Assembly: GCA_947598825.1 (NCBI GenBank)
Contig: CANQFM010000019.1
Coordinates: 1-48,786, forward strand
From: an uncultured Eisenbergiella sp.
GTDB lineage: Bacteria; Bacillota; Clostridia; Lachnospirales; Lachnospiraceae
Direction: 5' to 3'
Length of the DNA stretch: 48,786 nucleotides
A program made the position numbers and the translations under genes. Below, piece after piece: positions 17,742 to 26,025 of this stretch (the first letter of the stretch is position 1; each line of letters opens with the position of its first letter). Under the pieces are notes generated by a model, which saw nothing but the letters and a program-made list of their open reading frames with translations, was not told where the DNA came from and ran no database searches.

Positions 17742-20700
17742 TTAAGCGTTGAGTAACCGTTCGATAAAATCAGGTGCCTGTATTTCATCAAGATTCGATT
17801 TATACATCTTAAATGGAATATCAAATCCCTTACTTCTGATACCAAAGTTTACCACTATAGAGTCAAGCGGCTGCTTCGTATACCTAATATCGAACATAGA
17901 ATAAAATTTTTCAATATTTCCTGTAATAAAGGCATAATCAAACGCCTTCCGTATTAGTGTATCTCTTAATTCTGATGTGATAATGCTTATAACAAGTATA
18001 TTTTGGTTGATCGCATTCCGAATTATTTCTATTAATTGATTGGGTACTTTTTCAATTTCATCCAATCCATTGATCCAAAATACTACTTTTTTAAAATCCC
18101 TTATTGACGATTCTCCCGTATATTGTCCGGCAAACCAATCAAAGACATCCGCAGCGATCACTCTGGTTTTTTCATCAAGCCTCTCACCATTTAATTCCCA
18201 TCTTATCGAGCTGCCGTCAAAGGAATATTCCACCTCCGGGGTGAGAGGTTTATCTTTCCTGTAACCTAACTGCGTATACGAAGTATCAAAAATATAACTC
18301 ATGAATTCATTCATATGCACCATCATTCGATCTTCTGCCTCTTTCAGTTCAAGGGGTTCTGCTTCCAATACTGAAATTTGATTTTGTATGTCTTGTTTTT
18401 CTTCCGCCAACTTTCTCAATTGATCAGCAATATCCTTTTTCGACTCATAATCCTTTTTATATACTTTGACCGCTGATTCAACAGAAGAATAGATTTTCTC
18501 CAGTACAGGCGACAGTGTCGTCTGTACTGGAATTTTTCCTTCATACCTGTCTGCAAAAAACATGATCGCTCTTTTAAAAATCTTATTCCTCAGTATTGCC
18601 AGATCTTTCTGATTTCTTTCATGTTCATTTTTACATTCAATTTTTGACAATGCCTCAATCCTTGTGTTCAATATTTCCAAACTTCTTTGGGAAGCAATGA
18701 TCAAATCAAGATTCGTGGAAAATGCGGAGACCACGTCATTATAGCAATTCAATTCTGTCAGATTTACTTTGATATGATCTGTCGGTATCAATTCAATATT
18801 ATAAGAACATTTTTCCAGGAAATTTATTATGGGAGAAGCCAATCTTTTATCATTTTCCCGGTTAAACTCAAAAATTCGATGATCGACTTCCGATAGTCTG
18901 TCCGATAATTTCTGTTTCATCTGCTTTTTCTTATTATATTGTTCAACCTTCAATGGATCCCGGAGAAGCCGGACCAAATCCTCTTCGTCACTTTTTATGA
19001 CGGGTAATGATCCCGAATTATTATCCACATATTTCCTCGATAAGGTACGAAGATAATACATTAACTCCAAAAACTCTATCGCATCATCTACATCGCATGG
19101 ATAATACTGATGAATATCCGACTTTGGAATATCAAGATCGATCCGATATTTTCCAAAAACCAAATTATTCAATTCCATACCAAAATGATATGTTACTTCA
19201 TTTGACCTTATTAAATTTTCTGTGAGAAGCTTTCTGATCCTCGCAGCGTTATCCGGCTCAGGGCATGCGATCATAATGCCCTTATTTCTACCCTTTTCAA
19301 TGTAAAATGATACTTTATCATTTGGTTTTGGCGAATAAAGAACTGTTTTCCCCAAAATAACAGCGTCAAACAGAGCGTTGTTCTGCATCACCAACTCATT
19401 CTTTCTATCTTTGATGGCATCCAGATCAGCGCGATACGCTGTTTCCGTCTCCTGCAGTTCCTCTCTGTAAAACTTCTGAGATAACGTCTTATATCGCAGC
19501 TCATTCTCATACTGCTTGCCTGCCAGCTTGATCTCATCCAGGAAGACATAAAAAGCTGTTTTGGCGTCATCATCATCGTCATCTTTTTTATCTGTTTCAA
19601 TAAACGGAACCCTGTACCTTTGATTCTTTTGTACATCACCAGATTCGGTATTAATAAGCACATATCCTCTATCCAGATTTACCGCCTCGCTGTTGCCCAA
19701 AATATCCGTAGAGATCTGCTGGTTACAAGGCAGACACATCCTGATTTTAAAATTTGCGAGAGTATTGCCCCTTAATGTTCCGGACATTTCCTGAGAAGCA
19801 AAAATCAAATGAAATCCGGTTGCACGTCCCAATTTCGTTATGGAATTAAGCATGGTCTGGATTTCTTCTGCTTCCCTGTTCGTTGCTTCCGTAAAAAGCT
19901 GCTGAAACTCATCCACGATCAATAACACCCTGGGAAGCACTAACCCGTATCTGTTGCGGAATTCCTGAATCTTGGTAACTCCAAGTCTCGCAAAAAATTC
20001 CTGTCTTGCATTCATGCAGTCCACTAAATATCTGATAAGCGATATAACGTAACGGATCTCACTGGTGGCAGCGCAGGCATTGATATGCGGAGTAAATGGA
20101 GTATTCCCATTTTTATCATCCGCATTGTTCATGTATCTGCTTAATTCCACCTTTTTAAAATCTGCCAGATACAGATTAAGTTCCCATGGAGAATATTCAG
20201 TGATCAAACTTAATATCAAGGCATTGATATAAACCGATTTGCCGGATCCGGTCCGCCCGGCGATGAGCCCGTGTACATTATCATCGCACATCCTGATAGG
20301 AGTAAAAATATCTCTGTCATCATTCAGATTTCCCGGACGCAGATTGATCCCAGTCAGAGTCTTGTCCATCCACATCCGTTCCCCGTCCCCAGCTTTAGAT
20401 GTCCCTTTCAGTTTCGGAACATGATCCAGTCTAATCCTTTGAAACGAAGCTTTTTTCTTCTGAAACAGCTCATGCGCCTTGCTTGCGTTGTCGCTGACAT
20501 CATCAAACTCTTTCAGAAATTCCAACGGTTCCGGGCAAATAACGATTTCTTCACTTCCGTCATACAAATATACGTCTGAACTGCCCTTTTTCTTATCAAA
20601 AGAAAGACCAAATTCCTCCGCCTTATACTTGGTATTTAAGATCTCAGTATTATTAAATTTTTTAACAAAATTACTTTCATATTCGACCAGATCCAGCTTA

Positions 20701-20747
20701 TCCGATGATCCGGCAGAAACCGTTTCATTATTATTCAAAAAGCCCAT
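17742..20747 (-). CDS. FtsK/SpoIIIE (EssC-like) ATPase
   Basis: This 1001-aa protein has one intact FtsK/HerA-type ATPase domain (about 150-385): Walker A GRTGSGKS at 164-171, the LYLADFKKVELSRY strand, Walker B LLIVDE at 275-280, and FASQEMSGTLRGNTLANFKIR as sensor region. A second, degenerate domain begins near 460 (YSPKPNDKV, then NKGIMIACPEPDNAARIRKLL without a GKS loop). It is interrupted by a long coiled coil and closes near 890 with VVFWINGLDEIEK, a Walker-B-like strand. This one-active, one-dead arrangement resembles the multi-ATPase EssC/EccC motors of type VII secretion, but no FHA domain or membrane span is visible. It would need a membrane partner, perhaps the 943-aa protein. An AAGGTGA site precedes the start, 20 nt after the 243-aa gene. 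Confidence 0.9.
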   Translation of the reverse strand: MGFLNNNETVSAGSSDKLDLVEYESNFVKKFNNTEILNTKYKAEEFGLSFDKKKGSSDVYLYDGSEEIVICPEPLEFLKEFDDVSDNASKAHELFQKKKASFQRIRLDHVPKLKGTSKAGDGERMWMDKTLTGINLRPGNLNDDRDIFTPIRMCDDNVHGLIAGRTGSGKSVYINALILSLITEYSPWELNLYLADFKKVELSRYMNNADDKNGNTPFTPHINACAATSEIRYVISLIRYLVDCMNARQEFFARLGVTKIQEFRNRYGLVLPRVLLIVDEFQQLFTEATNREAEEIQTMLNSITKLGRATGFHLIFASQEMSGTLRGNTLANFKIRMCLPCNQQISTDILGNSEAVNLDRGYVLINTESGDVQKNQRYRVPFIETDKKDDDDDDAKTAFYVFLDEIKLAGKQYENELRYKTLSQKFYREELQETETAYRADLDAIKDRKNELVMQNNALFDAVILGKTVLYSPKPNDKVSFYIEKGRNKGIMIACPEPDNAARIRKLLTENLIRSNEVTYHFGMELNNLVFGKYRIDLDIPKSDIHQYYPCDVDDAIEFLELMYYLRTLSRKYVDNNSGSLPVIKSDEEDLVRLLRDPLKVEQYNKKKQMKQKLSDRLSEVDHRIFEFNRENDKRLASPIINFLEKCSYNIELIPTDHIKVNLTELNCYNDVVSAFSTNLDLIIASQRSLEILNTRIEALSKIECKNEHERNQKDLAILRNKIFKRAIMFFADRYEGKIPVQTTLSPVLEKIYSSVESAVKVYKKDYESKKDIADQLRKLAEEKQDIQNQISVLEAEPLELKEAEDRMMVHMNEFMSYIFDTSYTQLGYRKDKPLTPEVEYSFDGSSIRWELNGERLDEKTRVIAADVFDWFAGQYTGESSIRDFKKVVFWINGLDEIEKVPNQLIEIIRNAINQNILVISIITSELRDTLIRKAFDYAFITGNIEKFYSMFDIRYTKQPLDSIVVNFGIRSKGFDIPFKMYKSNLDEIQAPDFIERLLNA

Positions 20748-20767
20748 TTATATCACCTTAAATATCC

Positions 20768-21499
20768 TTAAACATCCTTAAACATATTTAACGTCTCTGC
20801 TATCTCTTTTGCTCCAGCGGAAGTCCGAGTCACCTCTACCAAAGCATCTTTATTATGTTGCTCCTGAGTTCTTATAAATCCCGCGCTTTCCTGCTTCGCT
20901 TCTTTTATTTGAGCCCCAAACTGCTCAAAAGCAATCTTCATAGGTTCTGTGATAGCTTTTACAGCCGGAAGGATCACATTATAAGTCGGATCGTCATTTC
21001 CCTTTTCCCTGATCGTCTTAATCGTTGCCTCACCAATAGTTTCAATCCCCTGAGAACTTCTGGTATATATATTTTTCAGTTCATCAAAGTTTTCCGACGT
21101 TACTATCGGTCTGCTTGTATCGGCAGTTAATTCTTCCATACAGGTTAATTGCCAAAAATCAGCAAAATGATCTTGGATCCTCCCTTCGATTTCCCTTGCA
21201 ATCTCCACAGCATCATCTCCTGCCTGACTAATTTTTGAGGCAGCTTCAAACGACCCCTCTCCTGCCATCCATTGGTTAAACGCATCAACAGAAAGCTTTT
21301 TAATCTCTTCTTTAAGCTGACGTATCGTATTATTGGCGGCATCTAACATTGGCTTATAACATGTAGTATTACATAAAGCTCCCAGGGCATCATGCATTGT
21401 CCTCAACTGTTCGTTAAAGTCAGAACATAAACTTGCATAGATTTTATCTAATTCCCCTTCGATTTCAGTTGTTAAATTAATGTGAATATTCGCAGCCAT
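20768..21499 (-). CDS. 243-aa helical protein, stand-alone copy of the module found in the 1052-aa protein
   Basis: No known family is recognised. This 243-aa protein is almost wholly helical, begins MAANIHINLTTEIEGELDKI, and has a Trp motif QWMAGEGS near residue 77 and RPIVTSENFDELKNI at 130-144. The C-terminal third is rich in Gln, Glu and Lys and looks like coiled coil. It shares its layout with the first 205 residues of the 1052-aa protein in the same operon. Size and helical hairpins recall LXG- or WXG-type substrates of type VII secretion, but this is only an analogy. The start at 21499 was chosen for the GGAGGAG site about 7 nt upstream; an 18-residue upstream extension would overlap the preceding gene. 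It lies directly before the FtsK-like gene. Confidence 0.85.
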   Translation of the reverse strand: MAANIHINLTTEIEGELDKIYASLCSDFNEQLRTMHDALGALCNTTCYKPMLDAANNTIRQLKEEIKKLSVDAFNQWMAGEGSFEAASKISQAGDDAVEIAREIEGRIQDHFADFWQLTCMEELTADTSRPIVTSENFDELKNIYTRSSQGIETIGEATIKTIREKGNDDPTYNVILPAVKAITEPMKIAFEQFGAQIKEAKQESAGFIRTQEQHNKDALVEVTRTSAGAKEIAETLNMFKDV

Positions 21500-21521
21500 A
21501 TTTGTTCTCCTCCTTCCGGTT

Positions 21522-24353
21522 TCAATACCCACTGGTATATTTCTTTCCATCAAAAATCAGGACTTCACCATTTGCCAGATTCTTGATGTCTTTATAAATG
21601 GAATCCTTTTCCTGACTTTCTCTTTTCCACGTGTTTCTCTCACAAATAAATACCGGCAAGAATCCGTATTTTTCACATCCGGTACTCAACATTCTGAGTT
21701 CATCATCCAGCTTGTTCCTCTTTTCGTCCGGTTTGAAGATTATATACAAAATATTGTAGGTTAACGGCCTGTCCTGCGAGTTAAACTTGCTTTCATTTAA
21801 CTCATCAATTGTTTTTCCCATTGCTGCAAGCTTATCCTTCTGCATGGAAAAACTTTTGATTCTTGCTCTGATGTCTTCAATTCTTCCAACCACTTCACCA
21901 ATATTGAAAGCATTTTTAACATTAGTGCTCATCAGATCGTTTGTTGCGGCATTCCCGTCTACAATAAATTGCATATAGGTCTCTTTGCTGTTAATACGAT
22001 ATACTGCATACATAAGATCAAACATCAAATCATGAATGATCTTATTCACTTCCTCTACTTTCTCTTCAGTAGATGTTATATCATAGTTTACAACAAAGGC
22101 TTTTTTGTTGTGATCTACCCGATATATCTTCCTGTGGTTACAGTTATCTCTCTCGTCGTTATCAGGCACAATATACAAGGAATTGTTTAATTTCCCCTTC
22201 GTGAAACTCATGGGAGCAATCCATGTTTCATCATTCAGCTTCTCATCGAAGATACTGTACGCGTTTTCAAAAGCTTCCATAAACTGCGTATTTTCTTCTA
22301 TTTCTTTTTTTAAATTGCGAATCTCTGAATCCAGGCCTTTAACTTTTGATGTCAGTGAGTCAATCTGAATCTGCAATTCTTCTTTTTCTTTATTAAAGTT
22401 TGCCCTATCTTTTGCTGCCTTTTCATTAATGCTCTTGATCTCCGCATTGCGATCTCTTTCAATCTGTGCAATTACATTCTCAAATTCTTTCTTAATCAAT
22501 TTCAAATCGTTTTCATAATCCGATTTAATGTCAGCGTCCTTCGCATCATGCAAATTCTGCGCCTCCGTACGGCCATAATGTACAGCGTACAGTTTATCGC
22601 CCATTTCCTTCATCATTGCCAATTCTTTATCTCTGGTAATCTGAGTAGAATGAGCAGCGATACATGGAAACTCATGATAATCAGACGCCAGCGATATATA
22701 TCTGCATATTTTGGAAAATTCTTTCCTCGTCTTAAATATGGTAAAGGCAGCCAGGGCAATACCTATAACAGCCGTTGCAATCCCTGCCATTTCCGTTACA
22801 ACAGACATATTTAATGCAAACACAAGAACAACAAATGAAATGATTCCTAATGCAGCCAATATGCCGCCTGCAATAGTAAATATGCCATTGTATTTTGCAA
22901 ATACGCTTAATTGATCATTATACTGCGTTGCTTCAGATAATTCCGACTGCAATTCGTCGTATTCTTTTGATACCAATATTCCTTTCTGTTTCTCATGCTC
23001 TTTTTCATATATGGGACTCAGCTTGCCCTTTTTGATACAGGAAAGCTGCGCCATCCATGTATCGATCCTTCCTTGCAGGGCTACATAGGGGGCATTCTGT
23101 TCATCTAAAACCGTAGCGAAGCATGTATCGCCGCTCATTGCATATTCAACGATCTGCTGATCGATTCTGTTATTATTATTACTCTGGGCCCGTCTCTCTA
23201 ATTCAATATCATTATTATACTGAGATTCTTTGGAATGACACTCGTTTTCCCTCTGATCGATCTTATATTGAAGAGCGGCTGTTTGTCTATCCCTTTCCTG
23301 AATTAAATCATTATATATCTTCGTAGGCTCTGAAAGTTCCTGTGTCCTGTCAGAAATAACCGATTCAAGCTGGCTTTCAGCCTTTTCAATAAGCTTTGCA
23401 TACCTGTTTTGAACCGTTTCTATTTTCTGATCGATATCGAATACTTTTCTGTTAACTCTGTTATTGGCCTTCTGAATTTGATCGTTTATCGCATTTAATC
23501 TGGAAATCTTGCTGCTTTCCAACCTTGTAGTCGGAGCATTTTTTAATTTCGCAATGCGAATCTGTTCATTATATTTTCTCTCAGTCTTTTTAAACTCTTT
23601 CTGATATCCATCTATTTCATTATTTGTGAATTGAATCTCTTTATTTTTCTCTTCCTGTAGCTGGCCCACTTCTCCATCTCTTCTGGATATTTGCTCAGAA
23701 ACAGCATTCTGGCAGGCACGAATACCCGGTTGAAATTTATAATTGATAGAATCAATTATCCCCTTGAACTTTTCCACATCAGGTTCAAATTCTGAATTAA
23801 CATCATCCTGTCTGCTTTTCAGTTCACCAATCTCTGTTTGACAGGCAAGCCGTTCCTGAGTGATTGCATCTTCAAATTCATTGATCCTATCATTAGAGGC
23901 TGCAATGAACTGTCGTCTCTGGATCTCGAATTCTAATGCTTTCTTCTCTGTTTCCGTAAGTTCACGATCCGCATCCGCATCATTCCCTAGCAGTTGTGTC
24001 AATCTTTCCTTAAGCAGATTATCATTTTCCCGTATATCCTCATCTCGCTTATGGCTCAGTTCGCTCTTTCTTTCCTCAAATTTTCTTTTTTCGTCATCCG
24101 TTCTTTTCTGTGCAGAATTTTTCACATCCTGTACAGTTCCGGCAAGATCCCCCTGTTCATAGGAACCCATGGATGACAACCTGCCCTGAAGCCCACTAAG
24201 CTCGATGCTGTAAGAATCAAACTTACTTTGCTTCAAAGATAATTCTTCCCTATACTCTTCGTTTTTCTTCTTTTTTTCTGCAAAAGTACCTGAATCAACA
24301 CAATACTTTTCCAGTGTAATTGCCGGGTTATCCCTTTGCCAACCCAAATCCAT
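21522..24353 (-). CDS. Coiled-coil membrane protein with degenerate FtsK-like C-terminal domain
   Basis: This 943-aa protein is SMC-like in appearance. A long coiled coil (about residues 20-440) is followed by two adjacent membrane spans at about 480-545 (AGGILAALGIISFVVLVF and AGIATAVIGIALAAFTIF), a second coiled coil (about 590-710), and a globular C-terminus. The C-terminus (from about 745) tracks the FtsK domain of the neighbour: KAFVVNYDITSTEEK in place of Walker A, MQFIVDG, IRARIKSFSMQKDKLAAMG matching VDCMNARQEFFARLG, and TYNILYIIFKPDE in place of Walker B. Key Gly-Lys-Ser and Asp-Glu residues are missing, so it is probably a pseudo-ATPase that could pair with the active ATPase. The start at 24353 has GGAGGAAAGG upstream; the first possible Met at 24395 has no ribosome site. 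Confidence 0.88.
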   Translation of the reverse strand: MDLGWQRDNPAITLEKYCVDSGTFAEKKKKNEEYREELSLKQSKFDSYSIELSGLQGRLSSMGSYEQGDLAGTVQDVKNSAQKRTDDEKRKFEERKSELSHKRDEDIRENDNLLKERLTQLLGNDADADRELTETEKKALEFEIQRRQFIAASNDRINEFEDAITQERLACQTEIGELKSRQDDVNSEFEPDVEKFKGIIDSINYKFQPGIRACQNAVSEQISRRDGEVGQLQEEKNKEIQFTNNEIDGYQKEFKKTERKYNEQIRIAKLKNAPTTRLESSKISRLNAINDQIQKANNRVNRKVFDIDQKIETVQNRYAKLIEKAESQLESVISDRTQELSEPTKIYNDLIQERDRQTAALQYKIDQRENECHSKESQYNNDIELERRAQSNNNNRIDQQIVEYAMSGDTCFATVLDEQNAPYVALQGRIDTWMAQLSCIKKGKLSPIYEKEHEKQKGILVSKEYDELQSELSEATQYNDQLSVFAKYNGIFTIAGGILAALGIISFVVLVFALNMSVVTEMAGIATAVIGIALAAFTIFKTRKEFSKICRYISLASDYHEFPCIAAHSTQITRDKELAMMKEMGDKLYAVHYGRTEAQNLHDAKDADIKSDYENDLKLIKKEFENVIAQIERDRNAEIKSINEKAAKDRANFNKEKEELQIQIDSLTSKVKGLDSEIRNLKKEIEENTQFMEAFENAYSIFDEKLNDETWIAPMSFTKGKLNNSLYIVPDNDERDNCNHRKIYRVDHNKKAFVVNYDITSTEEKVEEVNKIIHDLMFDLMYAVYRINSKETYMQFIVDGNAATNDLMSTNVKNAFNIGEVVGRIEDIRARIKSFSMQKDKLAAMGKTIDELNESKFNSQDRPLTYNILYIIFKPDEKRNKLDDELRMLSTGCEKYGFLPVFICERNTWKRESQEKDSIYKDIKNLANGEVLIFDGKKYTSGY

Positions 24354-24416
24354 TTGTACCTTTCCTCCTCTTCCGCACCACGGCGTCATATTCATTCTTT
24401 AACAATTTCAGACATA

Positions 24417-24923
24417 TTATTTATCACAAAATTCACATCTACCATCTATTGAATTAATATGCCTGCCGCATTTAGGGCAGAAAATAGCTTCTTCATTTAT
24501 CGGGTTATTTAATGAGCTCACCTGCTGTTTTCTCGCCATTTTATTAATTTTTTGAAATGTTAATCCGGAATATTTTTTATGTACGGCAAAACTAATGACA
24601 AAGAAGATGATACCAAACAGTAATCCGATAAAAGAAAATCCATTCGCAATTAAGCTGGCAAAGGCATATACCACCAGTGCCCAAACAAGGCTGAACAATA
24701 TAGCAGCCAACCATGCCAATGATTTAAAGGTTCCCAATAAAATCGGAAATGCAAATCCAACAACGGCTGCAACTATAAAGGAAACGATAGGCGATACATC
24801 CCTAAGAGATAGTGCAAAGAGTACAACAAACCCCAGAATATAGGCTTCAATTGAAATCAGTTTCCCGCCCCTCATTTTTGTAAAATTTTCACGGGTAATT
24901 TCTGCTTTTGTTTTCCTGCTCAC
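24417..24923 (-). CDS. Zinc-ribbon membrane protein
   Basis: This 168-aa protein has a short polar N-terminus, four hydrophobic spans (ISIEAYILGFVVLFALSL, IVSFIVAAVVGFAFPILLG, LAWLAAILFSLVWALVVYAF, FIGLLFGIIFFVISFAV) and a C-terminal zinc ribbon (FCPKCGRHINS...CEFCDK, two CxxC pairs). The start is GTG at 24923 with GGGAGGAG five nt upstream. It is the first gene of the AT-rich operon and sits about 65 nt behind the candidate poly-G promoter. Function is unknown. It may anchor or regulate the coiled-coil/FtsK complex, or act as a redox or zinc sensor. Confidence 0.82.
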   Translation of the reverse strand: MSRKTKAEITRENFTKMRGGKLISIEAYILGFVVLFALSLRDVSPIVSFIVAAVVGFAFPILLGTFKSLAWLAAILFSLVWALVVYAFASLIANGFSFIGLLFGIIFFVISFAVHKKYSGLTFQKINKMARKQQVSSLNNPINEEAIFCPKCGRHINSIDGRCEFCDK

Positions 24924-24993
24924 TGAATCTCCTCCCGAATGGCTTTATCCTCTATGTGTTTTACTGCTTTACAGAAGCACAATCTGATAGACT

Positions 24994-25018
24994 AAGCATA
25001 CCCCCCCCCGATATGCTT
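24994..25018. repeat. Poly-C/G tract flanked by a 7-bp inverted repeat
   Basis: AAGCATA (24994-25000), nine C, GA, then TATGCTT (25012-25018). The two heptamers are perfect inverted repeats, and one holds the -10 box of the candidate promoter. This is the longest homopolymeric C/G run that I noticed in the window. Confidence 0.85.
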
Positions 25019-25025
25019 TTGTCAA
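24995..25025 (-). promoter_or_regulatory. Candidate phase-variable promoter of the FtsK operon
   Basis: On the minus strand a consensus -35 TTGACA (25020-25025) and a -10 TATGCT (24995-25000) are separated by 19 bp that include a run of nine G (25001-25009). Slippage to seven or eight G would give the optimal 17-18 bp. No other good promoter is visible in the 24924-25172 gap, which otherwise holds no feature I can identify. Confidence 0.65.
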
Positions 25026-25172
25026 GGAAAATAATCGCAAAAGTCGGCGTCATCACATTTGATGATTGGCACCGCTTAGCACAGACTCCGAGTTTTGGAC
25101 AGAAAGATTATAAAGAGAAAGGAAATACGAAAAGCAAATTATAAAAAGTCGAAATATAGAATATTCAAAATC

Positions 25173-25227
25173 AAAAAAAATGTATGGTTGCAAGGTGGTT
25201 GCAGCGCAACACCAGCACTCCATACAT
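25173..25227 (-). terminator. Terminator of tRNA-Gly(GCC)
   Basis: On the minus strand ATGTATGG (25220-25227) pairs with CCATACAT (25180-25187), enclosing a smaller hairpin GTTGC-GCT-GCAAC. A run of eight T (25173-25180) follows. It separates the tRNA transcript from the FtsK operon, which therefore needs its own promoter. Confidence 0.75.
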
Positions 25228-25250
25228 CCCTTTCTTTTAAGCGTGTTTAG

Positions 25251-25323
25251 AGCGACAGACGGGGCTCGAACCCGCGACCTCCACCTTGGCAAGGTGGCGT
25301 ACTACCAACTGTACTACTGTCGC
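25251..25323 (-). tRNA. tRNA-Gly(GCC)
   Basis: A complete cloverleaf on the minus strand: acceptor GCGACAG/CTGTCGC, anticodon stem CCACC/GGTGG, loop TTGCCAA with anticodon GCC, and T-arm GGTTCGAGCCC. The 3' CCA is not encoded. Its 3' end faces the AT-rich operon, the orientation usual when tRNA genes serve as integration sites. Confidence 0.95.
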
Positions 25324-25353
25324 ATTCTGTCCGCTCTCTCGCGGACAATAACT

Positions 25354-25382
25354 ATAATACACAAAGACCCTATAAATGTCAA
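25354..25382 (-). promoter_or_regulatory. Promoter of tRNA-Gly(GCC)
   Basis: A perfect -35 TTGACA (25377-25382), a 17-bp spacer and TATTAT (25354-25359) on the minus strand, about 30 nt before the tRNA 5' end. Confidence 0.85.
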
Positions 25383-25438
25383 CCACTTTTTTCAAAAACT
25401 TTTCCGGCCCGGACACAGGCCCAGCATAGGCTCTGCGC

Positions 25439-25810
25439 TCAATCCTCCGCCTCTTCTACGTCGCCCGTCCCGATATCTACCATATTAATGGTGCGCCGTT
25501 TCAGCCTGGCCTGTTCGGAGGCCTCGAGGATAAAATCCTTGATCTGCTTCGCATTCCTGATATGGACAAGCTGCAGCTCCCTGTTCGTCGTATCGCCGGT
25601 ATAGCACACTACCGTCCCCAGCTTGAAGGCCCGCTCCCAAAGGCTGGTCCTCAGCTCCACGTCCTGCACTTTATACATATAACAGTCGTTCTCTTTCCGG
25701 TTCAGAAATCCTTCCTGGACGGTGATCATCTCATCTTTGATCAAATACCGGGTGAAGGTGAAAGGAAGGCCCAGAAAGCCCCATCTCTTTTTTTCCTGAA
25801 AAAACTTCAT
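25439..25810 (-). CDS. PH domain-containing protein (bacterial PH, YdbT-like)
   Basis: This 123-aa protein resembles the bacterial PH domain (bPH2, YdbS/YdbT-like): RYLIKDEMITVQEGFLNRKENDCYMYKVQDVELRTSLWERAFKLGTVVCYTGD, followed by LQLVHIRNAKQIKDFILEASEQAR. The beta-rich core and closing helix are visible. No membrane spans are present, unlike many YdbS/YdbT proteins. The start at 25810 follows AGGAGG; the longer frame to 25900 has no comparable site and would run over the promoter. The function of single bPH2 proteins is unknown. Confidence 0.82.
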   Translation of the reverse strand: MKFFQEKKRWGFLGLPFTFTRYLIKDEMITVQEGFLNRKENDCYMYKVQDVELRTSLWERAFKLGTVVCYTGDTTNRELQLVHIRNAKQIKDFILEASEQARLKRRTINMVDIGTGDVEEAED

Positions 25811-25888
25811 GACAAACCTCCTTTTCTCTGCGCTTACCGAACAGCCCTGCCTGCCGGGCATCGCGCATCGGACAGTCCTTTTGAAAAC

Positions 25889-25917
25889 AGTATACGGCAT
25901 CCCGGCGGTTTTTGCAA
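25889..25917 (-). promoter_or_regulatory. Promoter of the PH-domain gene
   Basis: TTGCAA (25912-25917), a 17-bp spacer and TATACT (25889-25894) on the minus strand, about 72 nt before the start codon. Confidence 0.6.
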
Positions 25918-25924
25918 TTCTTTC

Positions 25925-25953
25925 TTGAAATCACTTTTTCCCTATGATATACT
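25925..25953 (+). promoter_or_regulatory. Promoter of the nitroreductase gene
   Basis: TTGAAA (25925-25930), a 17-bp spacer and TATACT (25948-25953) on the plus strand, divergent from the PH-domain promoter and about 65 nt before the ATG. Confidence 0.65.
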
Positions 25954-26025
25954 GATTCAAATATATGGATTCGCTGCCCGTCCGGACGCATTTTTCGTCC
26001 TGCGCGGCGGCAGACTGGAGGGTAT

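Noticed and set aside
14523-24923. Canonical type VII secretion locus (T7SSb)
   Set aside because: The ATPase is EssC-like, but genes for EsxA-like WXG100 proteins, EsaA, EssA, EssB and EsaB are missing and the ATPase lacks an FHA domain, so the label would be misleading.
24908-25144. 78-aa plus-strand frame across the FtsK operon promoter
   Set aside because: No ribosome site, overlaps the operon start and promoter, and contains the poly-C run; not credible as a gene.
14523-25250. Phage, plasmid or conjugative element
   Set aside because: Despite the FtsK-like ATPase there is no integrase, relaxase, replication or structural gene, and TraX at 2.2 kb lies outside the AT-rich block.
14400-25250. 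Direct repeats (att sites) bounding the AT-rich block
   Set aside because: I compared the tRNA-Gly 3' end and the sequence near 14.3-14.5 kb by eye and found no shared repeat of useful length.
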